Below, piece after piece: positions 1 through 7,070 of a DNA stretch of 55,790 nucleotides. Position 1 is the stretch's first letter. Each line of letters starts with the position of its first letter. The position numbers and the translations under genes are program-made. This stretch comes from Bacteroidales bacterium (lineage in GTDB: Bacteria > Bacteroidota > Bacteroidia > Bacteroidales > F082): the NCBI GenBank assembly GCA_017428285.1, contig JAFRRE010000120.1, forward strand, positions 1 through 55,790, given 5' to 3'. The notes under the pieces are model-generated. The model saw nothing but the letters and a program-made list of their open reading frames with translations, did not search any database and was not told the DNA's origin.

Positions 1-1
1 A

Positions 2-1837
2 TGGTACATCCCGACGATACACGTCTATTCCATTGCAGAGAAGAACACTGACTATCTGAATATTGAGATTGAACCAATGGCACCACCCTTTGACTTGACT
101 ATGGACTTTACTCCAGATATGACCGTAACCTTGAAAGATTTAGCCAAGGGTTATGCTCGGACAAACATCGAAATCGAGACGGACTATGGAACCTTCGAGA
201 TCGCTGTATTCATCAACGACACCATTCTTGACGACTGCGATGCGCCTGAAAACTTCAGCGGCCAATACCAACAAGAGTCCAATGGAAATCAATATGCTGT
301 GCTGTTGTGGGAGAACCTGATGCATGATTTCTGGTTCCATTATGACGAAGAATCCATGTCGGGTGCGGTTGATGTGTCGCAATGGGGCATTAAAATCCCA
401 GCCGAGACCTTCGATGATATCCCCTGTGAATTAAGGAAGGTCAAGCTTTTCAAAACAAACTGCCAAAACCAAGAAGGGTCTTGTTATGTAAAAATCTACT
501 TCGGGGAAGATACTCCTGTTAATATGGTTGAAATTGAACACCATACCCTTGAAGCTGGTCCTGACGAATGGGTTGAGGTGGAACTGACTACACCAATAGC
601 ATGTACGTCAAGCAATTCGGTTTGGATAGTCATTGAAACCGATGGACTGTCAAACGTAGCGGCTTATTGCCCCACAGCGGGCGACCCGAACGGAAGATGG
701 GCTTGGTCTTCCGAAAACGGGTGGCACGATTATTATGCCGAAACAGGACAAGGTGGCGATTGGCTGATACAAGCTTTCTTTGAGTCATTGGCAAAAGAAG
801 ACAATGAAGTGGCGCACTTCAACATCTATCGTGGTGAAAGTTTGGATGCCATGGAACGAATTGCAGAGACAAGCAAATTCGCTCATTACTATTGGGACGA
901 TCATACAAATGAACCGGGTGATTATTACTACCGCCTCACGGCTTCCTACGAGAACGGCTGCGAGTCGGCCTATGCTATAGATAGCGAGCATCCCGAAAAC
1001 GACTACGTCCTTGTTACCATACCAGGCGATATGATTCCTGCTGGCTCCGAATGGTACTACGAAATCCAAAACGACAACGGCAGCATCACCTATCAATATC
1101 TCTATCAGGCGGGCGACACCATCGTACAAGACGAGCCAACGCATATCCTTGTGAAAATCAACACGCTTTACGACAAGGGATTGCGTGAAGAGGTGACGCA
1201 TGAATACGTCTATGAGCGCGATGGCAAGGTGTATTGGTGGAACAAGACTTTGGAAGTGTTCACCGTATTGTATGACTACGAAGCAGAGGTGGGCGACTAT
1301 TGGGAAATCGTTGTCGGAACAAGAACCCTCGACATGCATGTGGATGCGGTGGAAGAAATCGAATATGAGGGCAGGGTTTGGCGGATGCTGCGTGTGAGCG
1401 ACCCCGAAGACCTCTTCAGCGGCAACATTGTGTGCGGCATCGGCCACCTCACCAGTTTCTTCCCCGAAAGGTTGATGGGCGACGGCGACCGAATGCGCGT
1501 GGAAGGTATGCGTTGCTATTGGAATGAGGGCGAACTGGTGTTCAAATACGGCGACGAGGACTGCGACGCGGTTTATTCGGAGGTACATGGTGTGGAGGAA
1601 TCTGCTGAAAACCAATTCGATGTTTATCCTAATCCAACCAATGGCGTTTTGTTTGTAGAGACGCGATTAATCGCGTCTCTACCAGACCAAACCTACCGTA
1701 TCTCCAATCTGATGGGTCAAACCGTCCTTTCCGGCAATATTAACGCTGATAACCAGCAGATTAATGTGTCTTCATTGCCTCAAGGCATGTATTTCATTAC
1801 CTTTGCAGGCGCGACGCAGAAATTTGTGGTGCGTTAA
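2..1837 (+). CDS. T9SS type A sorting-domain protein, 5' end outside window
   Basis: The frame is open from the first bases of the window, so the N-terminus and signal peptide are missing. About 611 residues are visible. An early stretch looks like a beta-sandwich or carbohydrate-binding fold. A fibronectin-III-like stretch (FNIYRGES to YYYRLTASYENG) lies near bases 810-960. The last 75 residues are a typical type A T9SS C-terminal domain: VYPNPTNG, a Gly-rich NLMGQTVLSG turn, and a final QGMYFITFAGATQKFVVR. Such proteins cross the outer membrane through the type IX system, and the tail is cleaved or attached to A-LPS. The catalytic or binding role is not visible here; it could be the C-terminal part of a peptidase or an adhesin. 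Odd: a perfect 28-bp palindrome is read in frame inside the sorting domain (VETRLIASL). Confidence 0.85.
   Translation, partial: WYIPTIHVYSIAEKNTDYLNIEIEPMAPPFDLTMDFTPDMTVTLKDLAKGYARTNIEIETDYGTFEIAVFINDTILDDCDAPENFSGQYQQESNGNQYAVLLWENLMHDFWFHYDEESMSGAVDVSQWGIKIPAETFDDIPCELRKVKLFKTNCQNQEGSCYVKIYFGEDTPVNMVEIEHHTLEAGPDEWVEVELTTPIACTSSNSVWIVIETDGLSNVAAYCPTAGDPNGRWAWSSENGWHDYYAETGQGGDWLIQAFFESLAKEDNEVAHFNIYRGESLDAMERIAETSKFAHYYWDDHTNEPGDYYYRLTASYENGCESAYAIDSEHPENDYVLVTIPGDMIPAGSEWYYEIQNDNGSITYQYLYQAGDTIVQDEPTHILVKINTLYDKGLREEVTHEYVYERDGKVYWWNKTLEVFTVLYDYEAEVGDYWEIVVGTRTLDMHVDAVEEIEYEGRVWRMLRVSDPEDLFSGNIVCGIGHLTSFFPERLMGDGDRMRVEGMRCYWNEGELVFKYGDEDCDAVYSEVHGVEESAENQFDVYPNPTNGVLFVETRLIASLPDQTYRISNLMGQTVLSGNINADNQQINVSSLPQGMYFITFAGATQKFVVR
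1655..1682. repeat. Family A palindrome, in frame inside T9SS tail
   Basis: Perfect 28-bp palindrome with tips GTAGAGACG and CGTCTCTAC around the core CGATTAATCG. It is translated as VETRLIASL between two beta-strands of the sorting domain. The same 28 bp plus flanking bases recur at 4795-4822. Confidence 0.9.
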
Positions 1838-1845
1838 TCAAGGTC

Positions 1846-1942
1846 TTGTAGGGCTGTCGTACCACGGCAGCCGCACGCTGAAACGGCACAGCGGCTGCCA
1901 TGGTTCTTGAGTCTGTCGAAAGACAGTGTGACAACCCTACAA
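1846..1942. repeat. Composite nested inverted repeat between two T9SS genes
   Basis: Outer arms TTGTAGGGCTGTC (1846-1858) and GACAACCCTACAA (1930-1942) pair with one mismatch. Inside, ACCACGGCAGCCGC (1861-1874) pairs with GCGGCTGCCATGGT (1891-1904), again with one mismatch. Near the right end lies a TTGAGTCTGTCGAA segment resembling the family B loop. It fills most of the 149-bp gap and may act as a terminator of the upstream gene. Confidence 0.75.
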
Positions 1943-1986
1943 ACCGAAACGAATAATAGGAACATCATTTTAACCTCAAAAAATCT

Positions 1987-3663
1987 ATGAAAGACCTACG
2001 GCTATTTGCCATCCTTGCGTTCCTACTGTTGGCGGGGAAAATGACCATGGCCCAAACCGACCTCGAAGCCTTGATGGCCACACGTGGGGAATATTTCTTC
2101 TCCTTACCCTTACAACAGCATGAAGAGGCCAAGCGGCTCATTCGCCTTTGTTCCGTCGACAAACTGGAAGGCAACCGTCTGATTTGTTATGCCAACGAAG
2201 AGCAGTACCACCAACTCCTTGCCATGGGCTATCAGCCTACGCTGCTCATGCCGCCTTCCATGCTAGAACATTACCCCATGTGGGACGGCACGAACCGCGA
2301 GGCCTACGATTGGGATTCCTATCCTACCTATGAGGCCTACCAGGACATGATGAAGCAATACGCCGAGGATTTTTCTGAAAGATGCTCATACTTCGATTTG
2401 GGCACATTGGCGAGCGGACGCAAGCTCATGTTCTGCCGCTTCAATAACGGAGAACCCGATGGCAAGCCCAAGTTTCTTTATACCTCCACCATGCACGGAG
2501 ATGAGTTGACAGGCATGATGCTCATGCTCCGCCTCATCGATGAGCTTTGCACCAGTGATGATCCTAGGCTCCTGAATTTGATCGACCAGCTCGACATTTT
2601 CATCTCGCCCTGCACCAACCCCGACGGCACTTATCACGGGGGAGACAGTACCGTCTATGGTGCTCGACGCAACAACGCCAACAACGTGGACCTGAACCGT
2701 AACTATCCCGACTTCGACAATGGCCCCCATCCCGATGACAAGGAATACCAGCCTGAAACCCTGATGATGATGGAACTTGCTGAGCGATATCCCTTTACCA
2801 TGGCGGCGAACTATCACGGTGGTTCCGAAGTGATGAATTATCCTTGGGACACCTACCAGCCCCTGCATCCCGATGACGAATGGTGGCAATTGGTGTGTCA
2901 CGAATACGCTGACTTGACTCATGAGCACGATACATTGTATATGAGCGGTTTCGACAACGGCATCGTCAATGGTTATGTGTGGTATCCCATCTACGGCAGC
3001 CGTCAGGATTACATGAACTACTATCAGCAATGCCGCGAGGTGACCATCGAATGTTCCATCCCCTATACGCCGAATCCGTCGACAATGCCCATGTATTGGA
3101 CCTACAATCACGAGAGTATGTTGCGTTACATGGAGCAATGCCTCTATGGGATTCATGGCAGGGTGACGGATTCGGTCACTGGTGCGCCTTTGGAGGCAGA
3201 GGTCACCATTCTCACCCATGATCATCATGGTTCTGCCGTCAGCAGCCATCTACCGGCAGGCGACTACCACCGTCCCATCAAGGGCGGCACCTACGAGGTG
3301 ACATATTCTTGCGAGGGCTATTACCCCAAGACCCTCACCTTGACGGTGGCAGACTGGGAGACCTTGGTGCAGGATGTGCAATTGGTACCGGAAGGCTATG
3401 GGGTTGAGGAAGGCGGCCCTTCGACAGGCTCAGGAACCGCATTGATGGTTTATCCTAATCCTACAAACGGCATCTTGTTTGTACAGACGTTGCGCGCAAC
3501 GTCTCTACCAGACCAAACCTACCGCATCACCAACCTCATAGGCCAGACCCTATTGACAGGCCAAATCAAGGTCGAGACCCAACAGATTAATGTTTCATCA
3601 TTGCCTCAAGGCATGTATTTCATTACCTTTGCAGGCGAGACACGGAAATTTGTGGTGCGTTAA
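1987..3663 (+). CDS. Secreted M14 zinc carboxypeptidase with T9SS tail
   Basis: 558 residues. A signal peptide (LFAILAFLLLAGKMTMAQ) is followed by an M14 peptidase domain. Visible zinc ligands are H170 and E173 in MHGDE, and H277 in NYHGGSEVMNYPW. NNVDLNRNYPD supplies the substrate-binding Asn-Arg pair, and the catalytic Glu is E355 in EVTIECS. After about residue 390 comes a carboxypeptidase regulatory-like beta-sandwich (GIHGRVTDSVTGAPLEAEV), then a linker and a type A T9SS sorting domain very similar to the upstream gene's. It should remove C-terminal residues from peptides at the cell surface or outside the cell. Odd: two repeat-derived segments are read in frame, GPSTGSGT (477-484) from a family B element and VQTLRATSL (499-507) from a family A palindrome. 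Confidence 0.93.
   Translation: MKDLRLFAILAFLLLAGKMTMAQTDLEALMATRGEYFFSLPLQQHEEAKRLIRLCSVDKLEGNRLICYANEEQYHQLLAMGYQPTLLMPPSMLEHYPMWDGTNREAYDWDSYPTYEAYQDMMKQYAEDFSERCSYFDLGTLASGRKLMFCRFNNGEPDGKPKFLYTSTMHGDELTGMMLMLRLIDELCTSDDPRLLNLIDQLDIFISPCTNPDGTYHGGDSTVYGARRNNANNVDLNRNYPDFDNGPHPDDKEYQPETLMMMELAERYPFTMAANYHGGSEVMNYPWDTYQPLHPDDEWWQLVCHEYADLTHEHDTLYMSGFDNGIVNGYVWYPIYGSRQDYMNYYQQCREVTIECSIPYTPNPSTMPMYWTYNHESMLRYMEQCLYGIHGRVTDSVTGAPLEAEVTILTHDHHGSAVSSHLPAGDYHRPIKGGTYEVTYSCEGYYPKTLTLTVADWETLVQDVQLVPEGYGVEEGGPSTGSGTALMVYPNPTNGILFVQTLRATSLPDQTYRITNLIGQTLLTGQIKVETQQINVSSLPQGMYFITFAGETRKFVVR
3415..3438. repeat. Family B hairpin, in frame in M14 gene
   Basis: GGCCC and GGAACC stems flank TTCGACAGGCTCA, the reverse complement of the TGAGCCTGTCGAA loop shared by family B. 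It is translated as the linker GPSTGSGT just before the sorting domain. The nrdJ gene holds a near-identical copy in the same frame. Confidence 0.75.
3481..3508. repeat. Family A palindrome with alternative core, in M14 tail
   Basis: Tips GTACAGACG and CGTCTCTAC with core TTGCGCGCAA. It is palindromic except for one pair near the tip. It sits at the homologous point of the sorting domain where the upstream gene carries core CGATTAATCG. Confidence 0.85.
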
Positions 3664-3684
3664 TCGTGGCTTAAAACCGAACCA

Positions 3685-3718
3685 AAAAGCCTGTCTCGCA
3701 ATGGGACGGGCTTTTTTG
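3685..3718 (+). terminator. Rho-independent terminator after M14 gene
   Basis: Stem GCCTGTCTC / GGGACGGGC with loop GCAAT, followed by six T, 26 bp after the stop codon. Confidence 0.88.
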
Positions 3719-3739
3719 TTCTGACTTCGTTTTTTTTCC

Positions 3740-3747
3740 TATTTTTG
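3740..3747 (+). promoter_or_regulatory. -7 box upstream of trpS
   Basis: TATTTTTG followed by CAA matches the Bacteroidota TAnnTTTG -7 element. The leader that follows is rich in CAA (CAACAATTCAACC, CAACAATTAAAC) up to the ATG and has no Shine-Dalgarno sequence. Confidence 0.7.
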
Positions 3748-3793
3748 CAACCTCAAACAACAATTCAACCCTTCAACAGTCAACAATTAAACA

Positions 3794-4789
3794 ATGAATA
3801 AGGACATCGTTTTAAGCGGCATTCGCCCCACCGGAAACCTTCACCTCGGCAATTACTATGGTGCCGTGCGTAGCTTCGTGAAGATGCAGGAAGACTACAA
3901 CTGCTACTTCTTCATCGCCGACTGGCATTCGTTGACAACGCACCCTAAGCCGGAAAACATACAGCGTTCGGCCCGCACGATTTTGGCTGAATACCTTGCC
4001 TGTGGCATCGACCCTGAAAAGGCCACCATCTACATCCAAAGTGATGTGCCGGAGACCATCGAGTTGTATCTCTACTTCAACATGAACGCCTACATCGGCG
4101 AACTCGGTCGCGTGACAACCTTCAAGGAGAAAGCCCGTCAACAGCCCGACAATGTGAATGCCGGCTTGTTCACTTATCCGACTCTCATGGCCGCCGATAT
4201 CCTGCAACATCGTGCCAAATGGGTGCCCGTGGGCAAGGACCAGGAGCAGAACATGGAGATGGCCCGCAAGTGCGCCCGCCGCTTCAACAATATTTATCAG
4301 GTGGAGTTCTTCCCCGAACCGCAGAACTACTACTTTGGTGGCGATGCCATCAAGGTGCCGGGATTGGACGGTAGCGGCAAGATGGGCAAGAGCGACGGCA
4401 ATTGCATCTACCTCTTCGAAGATGAGAAGACCATGCGTAAGAAGGTGATGCGCGCCGTCACCGACAGCGGCCCGACCGAGCCCAACAGCTCCAAGCCGGA
4501 GGTCATCCAGAACCTCTTCACGATGATGAGCATCGTTAGCGAGCCTGAGACGGTGAAATACTTCGACGAGAAGTGGAACGACTGCTCCATCCGCTACGGC
4601 GACATGAAGAAACAACTTGCAGAAGACCTCGAAAAGACGGTCGCTCCCATCCGCGAGCGCATCATCGAGTTCTCATCTGATACCGAACGCCTCGACCGCA
4701 TCGCCCGTATGGGTGCCGAAAAGGCCCGAGAGAGCGCAGCGAAGACCTTGAACGAGGTGAGGAAGATTATCGGATTTAGAACGTATTAA
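3794..4789 (+). CDS. trpS: Tryptophanyl-tRNA synthetase
   Basis: 331 residues, normal length for the bacterial enzyme. It charges tRNA-Trp with tryptophan using ATP in the cytosol. The class I HIGH-like motif is TGNLHLG (13-19) and the KMSKS loop is KMGKS (196-200). GKDQEQNMEMAR and the SGIRPTGN start are typical of TrpRS. The start is fixed by the promoter at 3740 and the CAA-rich leader. It is followed closely by hflX with only a palindromic repeat between, so the two are probably cotranscribed. No T-box or trp leader peptide is visible. Confidence 0.97.
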   Translation: MNKDIVLSGIRPTGNLHLGNYYGAVRSFVKMQEDYNCYFFIADWHSLTTHPKPENIQRSARTILAEYLACGIDPEKATIYIQSDVPETIELYLYFNMNAYIGELGRVTTFKEKARQQPDNVNAGLFTYPTLMAADILQHRAKWVPVGKDQEQNMEMARKCARRFNNIYQVEFFPEPQNYYFGGDAIKVPGLDGSGKMGKSDGNCIYLFEDEKTMRKKVMRAVTDSGPTEPNSSKPEVIQNLFTMMSIVSEPETVKYFDEKWNDCSIRYGDMKKQLAEDLEKTVAPIRERIIEFSSDTERLDRIARMGAEKARESAAKTLNEVRKIIGFRTY

Positions 4790-4794
4790 TGCTT

Positions 4795-4822
4795 GTAGAG
4801 ACGCGATTAATCGCGTCTCTAC
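4795..4822. repeat. Family A palindrome between trpS and hflX
   Basis: Identical to the 28-bp palindrome at 1655-1682, with shared flanks TT and CA. It could be read as an N-terminal VETRLIASL extension of hflX from an ATG overlapping the trpS stop, but the later ATG is more likely the real start. Confidence 0.88.
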
Positions 4823-4839
4823 CAACACAACACAATACA

Positions 4840-6033
4840 ATGGGTGATTTTATCACATACGAAAAAATTCCCGAAAGGGCGGTGCTTATCGCAGTTGCTA
4901 GCAAACAACAAGGCCGTGAGCGCACGGAAGAATACCTCGACGAGCTGGCTTTCCTGTTGGAGACGGCAGGTGGTATCCCGGTGGCACGTTTCGTGCAGCC
5001 TTTGGATCGACCAAGCAGCGTGACTTATCTTGGCTCGGGCAAGCTCGAGGAGATTCACCAGTACATCAAGGCGGAGAACATTGAGATTGCCGTCATCGAC
5101 GATGAGCTCAGTGCTACGCAAGCCCGTAATATGGAGCAGGCATTGGAGTGCCGTGTCCTCGACCGCACGAGCCTCATCTTGGACATCTTCGCCTCCAATG
5201 CCCATACAGCGCACGCCAAGGCGCAGGTGGAACTCGCGCAATACCAATATCTTTTGCCTCGCCTGACCCGTATGTGGACTCACTTGGAGCGCCAACGTGG
5301 TGGTATCGGTATGCGTGGTCCTGGTGAGACCCAAATCGAAACCGACCGCCGTTTGATTCTGGAACGCATCGCCTTGCTGAAAGAGAAGTTGAAGGATATC
5401 GACAAGCAGAAGACCGTGCAGCGCAAGAATCGTGGCAAGTTGGTGCGCGTGGCACTCGTGGGCTATACCAACGTGGGCAAGTCGACCATCATGAACCTGT
5501 TGAGCAAGTCGGAGGTCTACACGGAGAACAAACTCTTCGCTACGCTTGATACCACGGTGCGTAAGGTAGTTGTGGATAATCTTCCGTTCCTTTTGTCTGA
5601 CACTGTAGGATTTATCCGTAAGTTGCCGCATCATTTGGTGGAATCGTTTAAGTCGACTTTGGATGAGGTGCGTGAGTCGGACATCCTGTTGCATGTGGTC
5701 GACATATCGCATCCCGACTTCGAGGCGCAGATGGAAGTCGTTAACCAGACCTTGGCAGAATTGGGTTGCGCCGACAAGAAGACCATCGTGGTTTTCAACA
5801 AGACCGACGCCTACACTTGGGAGGAGAAAGACCCTGACGACCTGACGCCGCCCACAAAGCGCAATGTCTCCTACGATGAACTGAAAAAGACTTGGATGGC
5901 CAAGATGAACGAAAACTGCATCTTCATCTCCGCCAAGAACCGTGATAACTATCAGGAATTCAGAGATTTGCTCTACAAGGAAATCCGTGACATGCACGCC
6001 ATTCGGTATCCATACGACAATTTCCTCTATTAA
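4840..6033 (+). CDS. hflX: Ribosome-associated GTPase HflX
   Basis: 397 residues from the chosen ATG. HflX binds the 50S subunit and helps split or rescue stalled ribosomes. The N-terminal HflX domain includes TYLGSGKLEEI and the conserved ERQRGGIGMRGPGETQIETDRR region. The G domain shows G1 GYTNVGKST (208-216), G3 DTVGF (254-258) and G4 NKTD (320-323). An earlier ATG at 4789 would add 17 residues, but these encode a repeat palindrome (LVETRLIASLP). I therefore prefer MGDFITYEK, preceded by the CAA-rich leader CCAACACAACACAATACA. tatD follows 27 bp downstream. Confidence 0.95.
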   Translation: MGDFITYEKIPERAVLIAVASKQQGRERTEEYLDELAFLLETAGGIPVARFVQPLDRPSSVTYLGSGKLEEIHQYIKAENIEIAVIDDELSATQARNMEQALECRVLDRTSLILDIFASNAHTAHAKAQVELAQYQYLLPRLTRMWTHLERQRGGIGMRGPGETQIETDRRLILERIALLKEKLKDIDKQKTVQRKNRGKLVRVALVGYTNVGKSTIMNLLSKSEVYTENKLFATLDTTVRKVVVDNLPFLLSDTVGFIRKLPHHLVESFKSTLDEVRESDILLHVVDISHPDFEAQMEVVNQTLAELGCADKKTIVVFNKTDAYTWEEKDPDDLTPPTKRNVSYDELKKTWMAKMNENCIFISAKNRDNYQEFRDLLYKEIRDMHAIRYPYDNFLY

Positions 6034-6060
6034 ACCACCTCTCTAAATTCTAAGCAATAG

Positions 6061-6828
6061 ATGTACCTCATCGACACCCACACCCATATCTACGACCACC
6101 AATTCAGCCTTGATAGAAACGAAGCTATGCAGCGTGCTTTGGAAGCTGGCGTCCAGATGATGCTCCTGCCCAATGTGGATGCTTCAACCATCGCGCCAAT
6201 GCTTGAATTGCACGAGCAATACCCCGATTGTACCCGCGTGATGATGGGCTTGCAGCCCGAGGAAGTAAAGGAGGACTATAAGGAAGTGCTTACCCAAATG
6301 GAAAAGGAACTGGAGCATGGCATTTATGTCGGAGTAGGGGAGGTCGGCCTCGATTTCTATTGGGATGCAACTTACGAGAAACAACAACTTGATGCTTTCG
6401 AGACCCAATTGGAATGGGCCAAGCAGCTCCATTTGCCACTCTCCATACACTGTCGCAATGCCTTTGACAAGATGGTGAAGATCCTAGAAAAGAAACAAGA
6501 CGGAGGACTGCGTGGCATTATGCACTGCTTCACGGGAACTGAGGAAGAAGCCAAAGGCTACCTTGAGTTGGGTTTCCATCTCGGCTTGGGTGGCGTGACC
6601 ACTTACAAAAACTGTGGCGTAAAGGAGTATCTGTCCAATTTGCCATTGGATAGAATCGTTTTGGAAACTGATGCGCCTTATTTGGCGCCCGTTCCCTGTC
6701 GCGGCAAGCGCAACGAACCTTCGTTCCTTGTTCACACAGCGAAACGCATTGCTGAAATTCTTCAAATGCCTTTGGAAGACTTTGCTGCTACCACAACGGC
6801 AAATGTGAAAGACTTGTTTCAACTGTGA
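6061..6828 (+). CDS. tatD: TatD family metal-dependent hydrolase
   Basis: 255 residues, typical length. A TIM-barrel metallo-hydrolase of the amidohydrolase fold; relatives act as DNases or 3'-5' exonucleases. Metal ligands visible are H7 and H9 in DTHTH, E94 in GEVGLD, H130 in SIHCR, H155 in MHCFTG and D204 in ETDAPYL. The C-terminal RGKRNEPSF is also typical. It lies 27 bp after hflX on the same strand and is likely the last gene of the trpS-hflX-tatD unit. The substrate cannot be read from the sequence. Confidence 0.95.
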   Translation: MYLIDTHTHIYDHQFSLDRNEAMQRALEAGVQMMLLPNVDASTIAPMLELHEQYPDCTRVMMGLQPEEVKEDYKEVLTQMEKELEHGIYVGVGEVGLDFYWDATYEKQQLDAFETQLEWAKQLHLPLSIHCRNAFDKMVKILEKKQDGGLRGIMHCFTGTEEEAKGYLELGFHLGLGGVTTYKNCGVKEYLSNLPLDRIVLETDAPYLAPVPCRGKRNEPSFLVHTAKRIAEILQMPLEDFAATTTANVKDLFQL

Positions 6829-6867
6829 TGTCGCATTGCGTCACTGCTAGGCATTACTCTTACCCAT

Positions 6868-6960
6868 TTACCCTCATGGCGGAGAAACATCCGCCATCCC
6901 CTGCGCTAAAGGGGATCCCTGTCGCGTAGGGGATTACGGGTCAAGCCCGCAATGAGGTAA
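6868..6960. repeat. Mosaic of short inverted repeats
   Basis: Between converging tatD and nrdJ. Outer TTACCCTCAT pairs with ATGAGGTAA with a bulge. Inner hairpins are GGCGGA/TCCGCC, CCCCT/AGGGG, and GCGGGCTTGACCCG-type arms (ACGGG, CCCGC). No coding potential is seen. It looks like several small repeats collected at one site. Confidence 0.6.
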
Positions 6961-6998
6961 TATGGTGTGATTTTGGTCGTTCTTTGTGAAAAGTAGTA

Positions 6999-7030
6999 CA
7001 AAAAAGGTCGCCGACTTGCGCCGGCGACCT
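6999..7030 (-). terminator. Terminator of nrdJ
   Basis: Read on the minus strand, GGTCGCCG and CGGCGACC pair, followed by six T. It lies about 40 bp after the nrdJ stop. Confidence 0.88.
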
Positions 7031-7070
7031 GCCATTATGAAGATAAAAAAACAACTGTTGTTCAATTAAA

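Noticed and set aside
4789..4839. N-terminal extension of HflX through the palindrome
   Set aside because: The extra 17 residues come from a repeat found elsewhere, and a typical leader precedes the later ATG; kept only as a possibility.
4819..5997. 392-codon open frame on the minus strand across hflX
   Set aside because: It is antisense to a clear hflX with all GTPase motifs; the translation is His/Leu-rich with no family resemblance and no promoter.
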